Notes: generated by a model not told the origin, from the letters alone. Shown: positions 25,551 through 34,750, numbered from the stretch's first letter. The stretch is DNA of 64,000 nucleotides from CAZHZT01 sp964537285 (GCA_964537285.1 CAZHZT010000010.1:8675-72674); one strand, 5' to 3'. Program-made: numbers and translations.

Positions 25551-25769
25551 TTATTTATATCTATAAATAATCCGGCCTCGAGAAAGATCATAAGGAGACA
25601 TTTCAACTGCAACCTTATCACCAGGTAAAATTCGGATGTAGTTCATTCTCATTTTACCTGAAATAGTAGCTACAATTTCGTGCCCGTTCTCTAATCCGAC
25701 CTTAAACATCGCATTAGAGAGCGCTTCCTGAATTATTCCATCCTGTTTGATCAGTTCTTGCTTAGCCAT
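25551..25769 (-). CDS. infA: translation initiation factor IF-1
   Basis: A 72-residue OB-fold protein. The start MAKQELIKQDG (25769) is chosen because it matches the family N terminus; ten more in-frame codons upstream are not conserved and overlap the promoter. GHEIVATISGKMRMNYIRIL and GDKVAVEMSPYDLSRGRI are typical. IF-1 binds the 30S A site. A TATCTTTG -7 element lies 18 nt upstream, suggesting a promoter for infA-rpmJ-rpsM onward. Confidence 0.97.
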   Translation of the reverse strand: MAKQELIKQDGIIQEALSNAMFKVGLENGHEIVATISGKMRMNYIRILPGDKVAVEMSPYDLSRGRIIYRYK

Positions 25770-25786
25770 AATTAATTTTGGGTGTG

Positions 25787-25794
25787 CAAAGATA
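25787..25794 (-). promoter_or_regulatory. -7 element of an infA promoter
   Basis: Minus strand TATCTTTG fits the Bacteroidota -7 consensus TAnnTTTG and lies 18 nt before the infA ATG. No convincing TTTG is found at the -33 position, so this is a half-supported call. The 5' leader would be only about 10 nt. Confidence 0.4.
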
Positions 25795-25994
25795 CACAAT
25801 TGTTTTATAAAAAAGAAATTTTTTACAGTCAGTTGTTAAAAAACGTATTTGCAAAATCCGACCGCCTATCAACAAATGACAAACACTTTACAGGTTTTTT
25901 AGAGCCATGTAAAGTGCTTATGGAGCCACTTACAGATGAGCATTAAAGGTCAGCATAACATTAGCTTCTACTCTACTAGACTTGCTTTGTAGAT

Positions 25995-26822
25995 TTAAGC
26001 ATGTGCCAGGCTTCCCACTCCTTGAACAGAGGAATTCGACCGAATTGCTTCCTCAACTATTTCGTGGTTGGATAGAATGTCAGCTTTTTTAGAACGGACA
26101 ACAATTGTGTGTTCGTAATGAGCTGATGGCGTTCTATCTTTTGAAATAACCGTCCAGCCATCTTTAGCTGTTTTCACTTCTTTTTTACCAAGATTAACCA
26201 TCGGTTCAATAGCAATCACCAAGCCATCTTTAAGCATCATACCCTTTCCGCGCTTACCATAATTCGGCACTTCAGGAGCTTCGTGTAACTCCTTTCCAAT
26301 ACCATGCCCCACTAACTCTCTCACTACTCCGTACTTATTAGTTCGCTCACAGTATTCTTGTACCGCAAAACTAATATCACCCAGGCGTTTCCCGACAACT
26401 GCTTGATCAATAGCCTTATATAAAGATTGGTTGGTAACGACCAACAGATCTAGAACTTTCTCGTCTACTTCTCCGAGCGCAAATGTGTAGGCGGCATCTC
26501 CAAAGAAATTGTTCATGTAAACACCGCAATCAACAGATACAATATCCCCGTCGCGAAACTCTTGTTTAGATGGAATACCATGAACTACTTGTTCGTTCAC
26601 AGATACACATAAAGTAGCCGGGAACCCTCTGTACCCCTTAAAAGCAGGTATTGCGCCATGATCGCGAATCAGTTCTTCCGCTTCTTTATCTATTTCTACG
26701 GCTGAGACCCCGGGGCCTATTTTACTTCCTACATGAGCCAGCACCTTGCAAACAAGCAAGCAGCTCTGTCTTATAAATTCAACCTCTTCGTCTGTTTTGT
26801 AATAAATCTTGCCTTTACTCAC
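25995..26822 (-). CDS. map: type I methionine aminopeptidase
   Basis: A 275-residue enzyme that removes the initiator Met. Metal ligands are visible in VSVDCGVYMNNFFGDAAYTF (two Asp), VGHGIGKELHEAPEVPNYG (His), VIAIEPMVNLG (Glu) and HYEHTIVV (Glu). The C terminus carries about 20 extra residues after the last strand (ILSNHEIVEEAIRSNSSVQG), longer than E. coli Map. It sits between secY and infA, as in many bacteria, with adk absent. Confidence 0.96.
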   Translation of the reverse strand: MSKGKIYYKTDEEVEFIRQSCLLVCKVLAHVGSKIGPGVSAVEIDKEAEELIRDHGAIPAFKGYRGFPATLCVSVNEQVVHGIPSKQEFRDGDIVSVDCGVYMNNFFGDAAYTFALGEVDEKVLDLLVVTNQSLYKAIDQAVVGKRLGDISFAVQEYCERTNKYGVVRELVGHGIGKELHEAPEVPNYGKRGKGMMLKDGLVIAIEPMVNLGKKEVKTAKDGWTVISKDRTPSAHYEHTIVVRSKKADILSNHEIVEEAIRSNSSVQGVGSLAHA

Positions 26823-26907
26823 TTTAAAAAGATATGTGTGTTTTCAAATAAAAAGTCCAGATTCTATTAGTCAAACTGAAGAAGAAGCTAAATAGTTTAA
26901 AATTTAA

Positions 26908-28275
26908 TTACATTGAGGCTCCAATGCCTTGCATACCACCACTTCGTCCCTTAATTTTTCCGGATTTCACCAAGCCATCATAGCGACGCATCAATAAATG
27001 ACTTTCAATTTGCTGTAATGTATCAAGAACAACAGCTACAAGGATCAGCAAAGAAGTTCCGCCAAAGAACAGGGCGAAAGCATAATTTACTCCGAAAGCA
27101 GCTACAATGGCTGGTAATATAGCAATAATGCCAAGGAAAATTGACCCCGGCAAAGTGATACGTGTTGTGACTGTATCAATGAAATCTGCTGTATTCTTAC
27201 CAGGTTTAACTCCGGGAATAAAAGCATTCTGGCGCTTCAAATAATCAGCATATTGCTGAGGATTCACTAATAGCGCCGTATATACATACGTAAAGATAAC
27301 AACTAAGAAGAAATATACGACATTATAAGGCCCTGAGAAAGGATCATTGAACGTGCCTAAAACACCACCTGAAGCGGCACTGTCAGCCCCTGAAACAAAT
27401 TGCATAGCAGTAGCCGGTAAAAACATCAAGGCTTGAGCAAAGATAATTGGCATCACCCCTGATGCGTTAACCCTTAAAGGTATATAATCTCTTGCCCCAG
27501 ACATTGGAATTTGTGCATTCCCTCTTCCCACCATTCGCTTAGCAAATTGAATAGGAATTTTCCGCACTCCTTGTACGATCATCACTGTTGCCATCACTAC
27601 AAAGAACAATGCAGCAATTTCCGCCACGAACAAGAACAAGTTGTTCTGAACCTGAATTTGAAGTTCTGATATAAATGCAATAGGCAATGTAGCAATGATA
27701 CCTACAGTGATCAATAAAGAAACACCATTTCCTATGCCCTTATCTGTAATACGCTCACCTAACCACATGGCAAAGACAGTTCCGGTAGACAAGATGATAA
27801 TATTAGAAAACCAGAATATACCCGCAGGAATAGAAGGATCTACAGCTCCCATACTCTTAATGTAGGTCAAATATCCACCGCCCTGAACCAAGGTAATCAC
27901 AACTGTAAGAAGACGGGTAATCTGATTGATCTTTTTACGTCCGGACTCCCCTTCTCTCTGTTGCAAACGTTGAAAATAAGGAACTGCAAAACCTAAGAGC
28001 TGAATGATGATGGAAGCGGTGATGTAAGGCATGATTCCAAGGGCAAAAATAGCTGCTTGGTTGAAAGCACCACCGGTAAAAATATTGATCAGACCAAGTA
28101 AATCTCCCGCACCTGCTGAGCTAGCATTTTGTTGAAGCACGTTAGGCATTACACCAGGTAGTACCACAAAAGATCCGAATCGATAAACCAAAAGCATACC
28201 GAGTGTAAACAGTATGCGATTGCGTAGTTCTTTAATCTTGTAGATGTTCTTGAGAGTCTCAATAAATTTTTTCAT
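26908..28275 (-). CDS. secY: preprotein translocase subunit SecY
   Basis: A 455-residue, ten-span channel protein. Signatures: VYRFGSFVVLPGV in TM1, GIMPYITASIIIQLL (plug/TM2 region), GERITDKGIGNGVSLLI, and LMRRYDGLVKSG near the end. It forms the inner-membrane Sec pore with SecE and SecG. Starts 10 nt after rplO, co-transcribed with the spc genes. Confidence 0.98.
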   Translation of the reverse strand: MKKFIETLKNIYKIKELRNRILFTLGMLLVYRFGSFVVLPGVMPNVLQQNASSAGAGDLLGLINIFTGGAFNQAAIFALGIMPYITASIIIQLLGFAVPYFQRLQQREGESGRKKINQITRLLTVVITLVQGGGYLTYIKSMGAVDPSIPAGIFWFSNIIILSTGTVFAMWLGERITDKGIGNGVSLLITVGIIATLPIAFISELQIQVQNNLFLFVAEIAALFFVVMATVMIVQGVRKIPIQFAKRMVGRGNAQIPMSGARDYIPLRVNASGVMPIIFAQALMFLPATAMQFVSGADSAASGGVLGTFNDPFSGPYNVVYFFLVVIFTYVYTALLVNPQQYADYLKRQNAFIPGVKPGKNTADFIDTVTTRITLPGSIFLGIIAILPAIVAAFGVNYAFALFFGGTSLLILVAVVLDTLQQIESHLLMRRYDGLVKSGKIKGRSGGMQGIGASM

Positions 28276-28285
28276 TCGTATTTCT

Positions 28286-28753
28286 TTATGCTTGGTTTGT
28301 GGTTCCTCCGGCAGCTTCGATAGCTTGGCGTGCAGAACTGGAATAAGCGTGAGCTGTTACATTCAGCTTTACTGAAATTTCACCAGCTCCTAGTATCTTG
28401 ACACGATCTTTCTTGTTAATGATATTCTTCTCGATCAACACTTCCGGGTTGATGGTATCGAGTTGATATTTTGCAGCAATGGCTTGAAGACGTTCAACAT
28501 TAAAAGGAACGTAAGAAACGCGATTCGGATTTTTGAATCCTCTCTTTGGTACACGCATTTGTAAAGGCATCTGACCGCCTTCGAAGTTACGCTTTTTAGA
28601 AAAACCTCTACGAGACTTTTGTCCCTTATGACCTCTGGTTGCTGTTCCGCCGGTTCCTGCACCAGCACCTCTTCCCACTCTTTTGTTGGATTTAACAGAG
28701 CCCGGAGCCGGTTTCAGATGATGCATTTTCAACCCTTCATTATTCTTTTCCAT
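28286..28753 (-). CDS. rplO: 50S ribosomal protein L15
   Basis: L15 of up to 155 residues. The conserved start region is MHHLKPAPGSVKSNKRVGRG (Met10, 28726), so the nine residues before it may or may not be translated. GTGGTATRGHKGQKSRRGF and FEGGQMPLQMRVPKRGF are diagnostic. L15 acts late in 50S assembly. Confidence 0.96.
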   Translation of the reverse strand: MEKNNEGLKMHHLKPAPGSVKSNKRVGRGAGAGTGGTATRGHKGQKSRRGFSKKRNFEGGQMPLQMRVPKRGFKNPNRVSYVPFNVERLQAIAAKYQLDTINPEVLIEKNIINKKDRVKILGAGEISVKLNVTAHAYSSSARQAIEAAGGTTNQA

Positions 28754-28847
28754 GCTGAGTATTATTTAATGACTCTATTTATACGATTGTTATGAAACGA
28801 CCATCTCGACAGTCTTAATTTCGTATAAACGAATCAGAGACAATATT

Positions 28848-29030
28848 TTAAGATGCTGATTCCACTTTTACAAGATGATCCACTTTAGCGATCATGCCCA
28901 GTATTTGCGGAGTAGCGTTATGTTCAACTGAATGATTAATTTTTTTCAGACCAAGTGCTTGCACCGTTGCTTTCTGACGCTTATTACACCCGATAGTACT
29001 TCTAACTTGAATAACCTTTATCTTTTCCAT
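28848..29030 (-). CDS. rpmD: 50S ribosomal protein L30
   Basis: A 60-residue L30 starting MEKIKVIQVRSTIGCNKRQK (ATG 29030; a Met two codons earlier at 29036 is possible). KATVQALGLKKINHSVEH and the final MIAKVDHLVKVE are typical. The longer open frame upstream overlaps the end of rpsE and is not conserved. Confidence 0.95.
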   Translation of the reverse strand: MEKIKVIQVRSTIGCNKRQKATVQALGLKKINHSVEHNATPQILGMIAKVDHLVKVESAS

Positions 29031-29064
29031 TTTCATAAATGCTTTCGAATCCAAATTGGATGGA

Positions 29065-29586
29065 TTAACAACCATTAAATACCTTTTCCATGCTTATACT
29101 TCGCTGCTTAGCTATAGTCATCGGGCTTCTAAGTTTTGCCAGAGCATCGACAGTAGCTTTTACCACATTATGGGGGTTAGAAGATCCCATAGACTTTGCC
29201 AGTACGTTATGGACCCCAGCTATTTCAAGCACTGCACGCATAGAGCCACCTGCGATTACACCTGTACCATCTGCAGCTGGTTTGAGAAGTACTTTACCAG
29301 CTCCGAACTTCCCTTTTTGTTCATGAGGGATTGTACCCTTGTAAAGAGGTACCCGGATTAAATTTTTCTTGGCATCATCAACGGCCTTAGAGATTGCCTC
29401 GGATACATCTCTTGCCTTACCTAAGCCATGACCTACAGCTCCGTTTCCGTCGCCTACCACTACAATTGCAGCGAAACTAAAAGTACGCCCCCCCTTAGTC
29501 ACCTTGGCAACCCGATTAAGGTTTACAAGTTTTTCCTTCAACTCTGTTTCCGTAGGCTTTACTCTGGATTGTTCGTTCTTTGCCAT
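29065..29586 (-). CDS. rpsE: 30S ribosomal protein S5
   Basis: A 173-residue S5: KVTKGGRTFSFAAIVVVGDG, GAVGHGLGKARDVSEAI and GVHNVLAKSMGSSNPHNVV are diagnostic of its two domains. S5 helps hold decoding fidelity with S4 and S12. Between rplR and rpmD in the spc group. Confidence 0.98.
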   Translation of the reverse strand: MAKNEQSRVKPTETELKEKLVNLNRVAKVTKGGRTFSFAAIVVVGDGNGAVGHGLGKARDVSEAISKAVDDAKKNLIRVPLYKGTIPHEQKGKFGAGKVLLKPAADGTGVIAGGSMRAVLEIAGVHNVLAKSMGSSNPHNVVKATVDALAKLRSPMTIAKQRSISMEKVFNGC

Positions 29587-29611
29587 TATATTATTATTCT
29601 ATTATTCAAGA

Positions 29612-29965
29612 TTAGAATTGTAAACCACCTTCTCTTGCGCCCTCTGCCAAAGATTTTACTCTTCCGTGGAACAAGTATCCGCCTCTGTCAAATACAATTT
29701 GGTTTATATTATTTGACAATGCTTTTTGTGCAATCAATTTACCGACAGCCTTAGCCTGATCGGTCTTGGTGACTCCTTTAGGTACACCATCTTCGTGAGA
29801 AGAAGCTGCAACCAGCGTCACACCGTTTCTATCGTCAATGATTTGGCCGTAAATGGCTTTGTTACTTCTATATATTGCAAGGCGTGGAACCTCTGGAGTT
29901 CCCTGAACTTTCTTGCGAATTCGATAATGAATACGACGCCTTCTATCTGATTTCTTTAATTTCAT
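29612..29965 (-). CDS. rplR: 50S ribosomal protein L18
   Basis: A 117-residue L18: RRRIHYRIRKKVQGTPEVPR, LAIYRSNKAIYGQIIDD, and the C-terminal VFDRGGYLFHGRVKSLAEGA. Binds 5S rRNA with L5. Normal length and place. Confidence 0.98.
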   Translation of the reverse strand: MKLKKSDRRRRIHYRIRKKVQGTPEVPRLAIYRSNKAIYGQIIDDRNGVTLVAASSHEDGVPKGVTKTDQAKAVGKLIAQKALSNNINQIVFDRGGYLFHGRVKSLAEGAREGGLQF

Positions 29966-30007
29966 GATCCTCTTACTTTTACAACAAAAACTATGATAAA
30001 AAACCTC

Positions 30008-30565
30008 TTATTTACCAGCGGTTTTACCTTCTTTACGACGAATGTTCTCACCAAGGAAGCGAATACCTTTCCCTTTATAAGGTTCTGGTTTACGGAATGC
30101 GCGAATCTTTGCAGCCACTTGCCCTATGAGTTGTTTATCATGACTTTCCAGGCGAACTATAGGGTTCTTACCTTTTTCCATCTTCGTTTCGACCTTGACT
30201 TCATCAGGGATGTAGAACATTACAGGGTGAGAGTAACCAATAGTCAACTCCAACAACTGTTTAGTATTAGAAGCTCTGTAACCGACCCCAACAAGTTCTA
30301 GTTCCTTCACAAAACCTTTTGACACCCCTTCAACCATGTTACTGATCAAGGAGCGGTACAAACCATGCATAGATCTGTGACGCTTCTGATTGGTTGGACG
30401 GGTAACTTCCAGGGCATTATCCTCAATCTTTATAGAGATATCCGGATCAACCTGTTGCATCAATTCCCCTTTGGGGCCTTTGACCTTCACCACATTACTC
30501 TTATCATCGATTTTGATCTCTACTCCAGCGGGTATAGATATGGGCGCTTTTCCGATCCTTGACAT
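30008..30565 (-). CDS. rplF: 50S ribosomal protein L6
   Basis: A 185-residue L6: MSRIGKAPISIPAGVEIKID at the start, VEGVSKGFVKELELVGVGYR in the middle, and EPYKGKGIRFLGENIRRKEG near the end. It lies near the GTPase-factor binding site of the 50S. Confidence 0.98.
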   Translation of the reverse strand: MSRIGKAPISIPAGVEIKIDDKSNVVKVKGPKGELMQQVDPDISIKIEDNALEVTRPTNQKRHRSMHGLYRSLISNMVEGVSKGFVKELELVGVGYRASNTKQLLELTIGYSHPVMFYIPDEVKVETKMEKGKNPIVRLESHDKQLIGQVAAKIRAFRKPEPYKGKGIRFLGENIRRKEGKTAGK

Positions 30566-30613
30566 GACAATAGAATTATTAGAAATTAATAAAACTCAAA
30601 AAAATAGAAACTA

Positions 30614-31018
30614 CTATGATACGTAGCACATCACTTCTCCTCCAACGTGTTCACGTCTGGCCTGCTTATCAGTCATCACGCCTCTGGAAGTGGAGATAAT
30701 AGCGATTCCCAGGCCGTTGATCACACGAGGCAATTCATTTGCTTTAACGAATTTTCTCAAGCCCGACTTACTTACGCGTCTCAGTTCTCGAATTACTGGT
30801 CGTTTCGTATCAGCATCGTACTTGAGAGCGATTTTGATAATTCCCTGAGGCCCGGTTTCATCTTCAAATTTATATTTTAGAATATAACCGTGATCATAGA
30901 GAATCTTTGTAATACTTTTCTTAACATTAGAAGCCGGAATATCCACGACTTTGTGGCCTGCCAACTGAGCGTTTCGTATACGCGTTAAATAATCGGCAAT
31001 TGGATCTGTTACTATCAT
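30614..31018 (-). CDS. rpsH: 30S ribosomal protein S8
   Basis: A 134-residue S8 beginning MIVTDPIADYLTRIRNAQL (ATG 31018; the open frame continues 14 codons upstream but is not conserved). C-terminal GLGIAIISTSRGVMTDKQAR and GGEVMCYVS are typical. S8 is the usual translational repressor of the spc operon by binding an rplE-proximal mRNA fold; not tested here. Confidence 0.97.
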   Translation of the reverse strand: MIVTDPIADYLTRIRNAQLAGHKVVDIPASNVKKSITKILYDHGYILKYKFEDETGPQGIIKIALKYDADTKRPVIRELRRVSKSGLRKFVKANELPRVINGLGIAIISTSRGVMTDKQARREHVGGEVMCYVS

Positions 31019-31066
31019 TATATATGACTTTAATCTAGGCTCTACCTCTACAATTATCAAATAAGA

Positions 31067-31336
31067 TTACCAACTAGCTTTAGTCACTCCAGGTATTTTA
31101 CCATCGAGAGCCATTTCTCTGAAGGTTACCCTGTTGATTCCGAAATGGCGCATATAACCTTTTGGTCGGCCCGTCAGTTTACATCGATTGTGCAGACGAA
31201 CAGGCGAGCTATTACGAGGCAGTTTATCCAATTCATCGTAATTACCCTCTTCTTTAAGTCTTTTACGCAACTCGGCATATTTAGCAACTAATCTTTCTCT
31301 TTTCTTATCTCTAGCTATTAGTGATTTTCTTGCCAT
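31067..31336 (-). CDS. rpsN: 30S ribosomal protein S14
   Basis: An 89-residue S14 of the long, zinc-free type: MARKSLIARDKKRERLVAKY, RNSSPVRLHNRCKLTGRPKG and the invariant C-terminal GKIPGVTKASW. The CxxC pairs of the short zinc form are absent. It lies in the 30S head. Confidence 0.98.
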   Translation of the reverse strand: MARKSLIARDKKRERLVAKYAELRKRLKEEGNYDELDKLPRNSSPVRLHNRCKLTGRPKGYMRHFGINRVTFREMALDGKIPGVTKASW

Positions 31337-31370
31337 GATTATTTATACTTGTACTTGCAAAATTTTCGAA

Positions 31371-31934
31371 TTATACTGGCTGATTCTGATTTTTGAACGG
31401 CATTCCAAGCCCTTTCAACAATTGTAGAGCCTCTGCGTCCGTATTAGCACTAGTAACAAAAGTTATGTGCATACCGGTGATTTTATTGATTGCGTCGAGG
31501 TCAATCTCAGGGAATACAATTTGCTCAGTGATACCCATAGAGTAATTTCCTCTTCCATCAAAGCTCTTGTCATTGATTCCACGGAAGTCACGTACACGAG
31601 GAAGCGCAACAGAAATCAGTCGATCCATAAACTCCCACATATGCACTCCCCGAAGAGTAACACGGACGCCTATTGTCATTCCTTCTCTAAGTTTGAAGTT
31701 AGAGATTGACTTCTTCGCCCTGGTAGGAACCGCCTTTTGACCTGTGATGGTACTAATTTCATTCAAGGAATTCTCGATCAGCTTTTTATCGCTCGTAGCA
31801 TCCCCGATTCCCTGGTTAACACAGATCTTCTGTAATTTAGGCACCTGCATGATAGAAGAGTATTGAAACTTTTCTAACAGCTGAGGAACTACATCTTTCT
31901 TATATTTGACCTTAAGTCTTGGTTGATAATCCAT
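31371..31934 (-). CDS. rplE: 50S ribosomal protein L5
   Basis: A 187-residue L5: YSSIMQVPKLQKICVNQGIG, LREGMTIGVRVTLRGVHMWE and GNYSMGITEQIVFPEIDLD. Binds 5S rRNA and P-site tRNA. Its ATG overlaps the rplX stop (TAATG), implying translational coupling. Confidence 0.98.
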   Translation of the reverse strand: MDYQPRLKVKYKKDVVPQLLEKFQYSSIMQVPKLQKICVNQGIGDATSDKKLIENSLNEISTITGQKAVPTRAKKSISNFKLREGMTIGVRVTLRGVHMWEFMDRLISVALPRVRDFRGINDKSFDGRGNYSMGITEQIVFPEIDLDAINKITGMHITFVTSANTDAEALQLLKGLGMPFKNQNQPV

Positions 31935-32281
31935 TAGTTAATAATTTCTCCAGACTTTTTAGAATATCTTACTAGTTTACCGTCTACTCTTTTACGACCG
32001 ATGCGTGTAGGCTCTCCAGATTGAGGATCGATAAGCATAAGCTTTGAAACATGGATAGGAGCTGGCATATCCACAATTCCTCCCGGGTTATTTTCGGTAG
32101 GGCGACGGTGTTTCTTCACGATGTTCACATCTTCCACAATAGCACGTTGCTTTTTCGGAAAGATTTCAAGCACTTCTCCCTCTACGCCTTTAAAATCACC
32201 AGAGATTACCTGTACGCGATCCCCTTTCTTCACATGCAATTTAGGAGCGTAGCGATCTTTATTTTTAATATTTTTAGCCAT
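31934..32281 (-). CDS. rplX: 50S ribosomal protein L24
   Basis: A 115-residue L24 with the KOW motif KKGDRVQVISGDFKGVEGE (about 18-36) and NIVKKHRRPTENNPGGIVDM. One of the two assembly initiators of the 50S. The stop codon shares one base with the rplE start. Confidence 0.98.
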   Translation of the reverse strand: MAKNIKNKDRYAPKLHVKKGDRVQVISGDFKGVEGEVLEIFPKKQRAIVEDVNIVKKHRRPTENNPGGIVDMPAPIHVSKLMLIDPQSGEPTRIGRKRVDGKLVRYSKKSGEIIN

Positions 32282-32323
32282 TTCGTCAAATCTTTTATTC
32301 CAAGAGGAAAATCAAAGTATAAA

Positions 32324-32689
32324 TTAAAGTACTTCGGGAGCGAGTGAAACAATACGCATATAGTCTCTGTCGCGTAATTCACGAGCAACCGGGCCGAAAA
32401 TCCGCGTACCGCGTGGTTCATCGGCATTATTAAGAAGTACTACGGCATTATCATCGAACCGGATGTAAGATCCGTCTTTACGTCTGATTTCTTTTTTGGT
32501 GCGAACCACAACCGCTTTAGAAACAGAACCTTTTTTGATTCCTCCCGGGGAGGTATCTTTTACACTTACCACAATTGTATCTCCAATCGAAGCATAACGT
32601 CTTTTGGAACCACCTAACACCCGGATGCAAAGTACTTCTTTTGCTCCGCTGTTATCGGCAACTTTCAATCTGGATTCCTGCTGTATCAT
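32324..32689 (-). CDS. rplN: 50S ribosomal protein L14
   Basis: A 121-residue L14: MIQQESRLKVADNSGAKEVL, GDTIVVSVKDTSPGGIKKGS and RGTRIFGPVARELRDRDYMR. It bridges to 16S rRNA and binds the silencing factor RsfS. A 134-nt gap separates it from rpsQ, longer than normal, with nothing recognisable inside. Confidence 0.98.
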   Translation of the reverse strand: MIQQESRLKVADNSGAKEVLCIRVLGGSKRRYASIGDTIVVSVKDTSPGGIKKGSVSKAVVVRTKKEIRRKDGSYIRFDDNAVVLLNNADEPRGTRIFGPVARELRDRDYMRIVSLAPEVL

Positions 32690-32823
32690 GGCAACAAATT
32701 ATTTATAGAAGTTGTGATTCGTTTTAAAAGAGTTAGTGATAACCATATGAACAAACCCGAAGGTTTTCATGATACCAGTCTCCTTATACGTTATCTCAAC
32801 TTGGTTATTTATCTGAATTGAGA

Positions 32824-33081
32824 TTATTTTGCTCTTTCAAGAATTTCTAACAGGGTCCAGCGCTTTCGCTTACTCAAAGGTCTGGATTCCTGGATGCGCA
32901 CGGTATCGCCCACGCGGCAATCATTATTTTCATCGTGTGCAACGAACTTTTTACTTTTCATTACGAATTTACCGTAGATAGGGTGACGCAACCTCCGTTC
33001 CACCAGAATTGTAATCGATTTTTGCATTTTATCGCTTACTACTACCCCTATTCTTGTTTTTCTCAAGCTATTTTCTGACAT
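32824..33081 (-). CDS. rpsQ: 30S ribosomal protein S17
   Basis: An 85-residue S17: RKTRIGVVVSDKMQKSITIL, YGKFVMKSKKFVAHDENNDC and GDTVRIQESRPLSKRKRW. Early-binding 16S protein. 7 nt after rpmC. Confidence 0.98.
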   Translation of the reverse strand: MSENSLRKTRIGVVVSDKMQKSITILVERRLRHPIYGKFVMKSKKFVAHDENNDCRVGDTVRIQESRPLSKRKRWTLLEILERAK

Positions 33082-33088
33082 AGGACGA

Positions 33089-33361
33089 CTACTTTACTTT
33101 TTTTTGACGGCTTCTTCTTTTTCTGATTTTCGAACGATTGCTTATTTCCTCCTCAGAAAGCTCAGCGACTTCCCGACGGCGGATCTCTGTTTTCAATCTT
33201 GCGATATCTCTACGTACCTCCCTCAAGGTCATGGGATTATCCAAACCTTTAACTACGTGATCGAATCTGATCTTTTGATATTGAGCTTCTATCTCAGCCA
33301 GTTCATTGTTTAATTCCTCGACACTAAACTCTTGAAGCTCAGTAAACTTTTTAGTTGCCAT
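33089..33361 (-). CDS. rpmC: 50S ribosomal protein L29
   Basis: A 90-residue L29 from MATKKFTELQEFSVEELNNE (ATG 33361). GLDNPMTLREVRRDIARLKT is the core; the basic tail after it (NRSKIRKRRSRQKKVK) makes the protein about 25 residues longer than E. coli L29. It lies at the tunnel exit near the trigger-factor site. Confidence 0.96.
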   Translation of the reverse strand: MATKKFTELQEFSVEELNNELAEIEAQYQKIRFDHVVKGLDNPMTLREVRRDIARLKTEIRRREVAELSEEEISNRSKIRKRRSRQKKVK

Positions 33362-33459
33362 TACCAGATTGGTTATGTATAAAATCAATAAATGATACGA
33401 ACTAGTTATTTTTAAGCGCAGTGCGCTACTTTAACTGTACAGTTCTATTTTAGCTCGAA

Positions 33460-33882
33460 CTATTCCTCTACGTAATCCGGACGAACCACTGTTTTGGTTA
33501 AAACAGGTAGTTTCTGAGCTGCTAATCGAAGTGCTTCGAAAGCGACTTCTTTAGGAACTCCATCCATTTCAAAAAGGATCCGGCCCGGTTTAACCTGGGC
33601 TACCCAATGATCCAGTGCCCCTTTACCTTTACCCATACGTACCTCAAGAGGCTTGGCGGTAATAGGTTTATCAGGGAAGATGCGAATCCACACAGTTCCT
33701 TCCCTTTTCATGTAACGGGTCATGGCGATACGAGCCGATTCAATTTGGCGGTTAGTGATCCGGCCTTGCCCCATTGACTTTAAGCCGAAAGAACCGAATG
33801 AGATTTTACTGCCTTTATAAGCAAGTCCTTTATTTCGACCTTTTTGCTGCTTTCTGTATTTTGTTCTTTTCGGTTGTAACAT
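33460..33882 (-). CDS. rplP: 50S ribosomal protein L16
   Basis: A 140-residue L16: MLQPKRTKYRKQQKGRNKGL, GRITNRQIESARIAMTRYMK and KPLEVRMGKGKGALDHWVAQ. It organises the A-site region of the 50S. A TATCTTTG box 51 nt before the start may be an internal promoter. Confidence 0.98.
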   Translation of the reverse strand: MLQPKRTKYRKQQKGRNKGLAYKGSKISFGSFGLKSMGQGRITNRQIESARIAMTRYMKREGTVWIRIFPDKPITAKPLEVRMGKGKGALDHWVAQVKPGRILFEMDGVPKEVAFEALRLAAQKLPVLTKTVVRPDYVEE

Positions 33883-33932
33883 GATTTTGAACTTTATATC
33901 TTAGCATTCCTCCCCCTTTCAGAAAAGTTCGG

Positions 33933-33940
33933 CAAAGATA
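33933..33940 (-). promoter_or_regulatory. possible internal promoter -7 box between rpsC and rplP
   Basis: Minus strand TATCTTTG fits TAnnTTTG in the only A/T-rich gap of this stretch (78 nt). No good TTTG at the -33 place. Weak call. Confidence 0.3.
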
Positions 33941-33960
33941 GTACATTTTATGCAATAATT

Positions 33961-34698
33961 CTAGCCTCTTCTTTGATTTCTTCCACCACCACGGCGGCGA
34001 CCACCTCTTCCATCACCTCCACGATCTCCTTTTTGCTTTCTTCCAGTTCCCAAATTAGGAGATAGATCTCTTTTACCTAGGACTTCACCTTTGAAAACCC
34101 ATACTTTCACACCAATTTTTCCGTAGATCGTATTAGCCTCTACCAATGCATAGTCAATATCTGCACGGAAAGTGTGTAATGGGATACGCCCCTGCTTAAA
34201 TTCCTCAGAACGAGCCATTTCCGCACCGTTCAATCGCCCGGAGATACGCACTTTGATTCCTTCAGCACCAGCTCTCACAGAAGATTGAATAGCCATTTTA
34301 ATAGCTCTTCTATAGTTTATCCTTGCTTCAATTTGCTTTGCGATTGACTCCCCGACGATATTAGCATCTAATTCAGGCTTGCGAATTTCGATGATATTAA
34401 TCTGAACATCTTTTCCAGTCAATTTTTTAAGCTCTTCCCGAATTCGATCCACTTCCTGCCCTCCTTTACCAATGATAATTCCGGGTCTGGAGGTACTGAT
34501 CGTTACGGTGATACGCTTTAGAGTTCTTTCGATAATGATTCTAGCGATACCACCTTTGCGAATCCTCGCCTTGAGATATTGGCGAATATTTTCATCTTCG
34601 ACTACCTTCTGAGCATAATCTTGCCCTCCATACCAGTTAGAGTCCCATCCTCGGATGAGTCCTAAGCGATTACCAATTGGATTAGTTTTTTGCCCCAT
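33961..34698 (-). CDS. rpsC: 30S ribosomal protein S3
   Basis: A 245-residue S3: MGQKTNPIGNRLGLIRGWDS, the KH motif GIIIGKGGQEVDRIREELKK and the C-terminal domain KVRISGRLNGAEMARSEEFK. A Gly/Arg tail follows (RGGDGRGGRRRGGGRNQ), longer than in E. coli. S3 lines the mRNA entry channel. Confidence 0.98.
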   Translation of the reverse strand: MGQKTNPIGNRLGLIRGWDSNWYGGQDYAQKVVEDENIRQYLKARIRKGGIARIIIERTLKRITVTISTSRPGIIIGKGGQEVDRIREELKKLTGKDVQINIIEIRKPELDANIVGESIAKQIEARINYRRAIKMAIQSSVRAGAEGIKVRISGRLNGAEMARSEEFKQGRIPLHTFRADIDYALVEANTIYGKIGVKVWVFKGEVLGKRDLSPNLGTGRKQKGDRGGDGRGGRRRGGGRNQRRG

Positions 34699-34750
34699 AA
34701 AATTGAATAACTATTGACGATTAAAATTTTTAATTTTTTCGGGAGTTCCT

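Noticed and set aside
29428..29754. Plus-strand frames across the ribosomal cluster
   Set aside because: Every one lies opposite a recognisable ribosomal protein gene; no start context or family signal.
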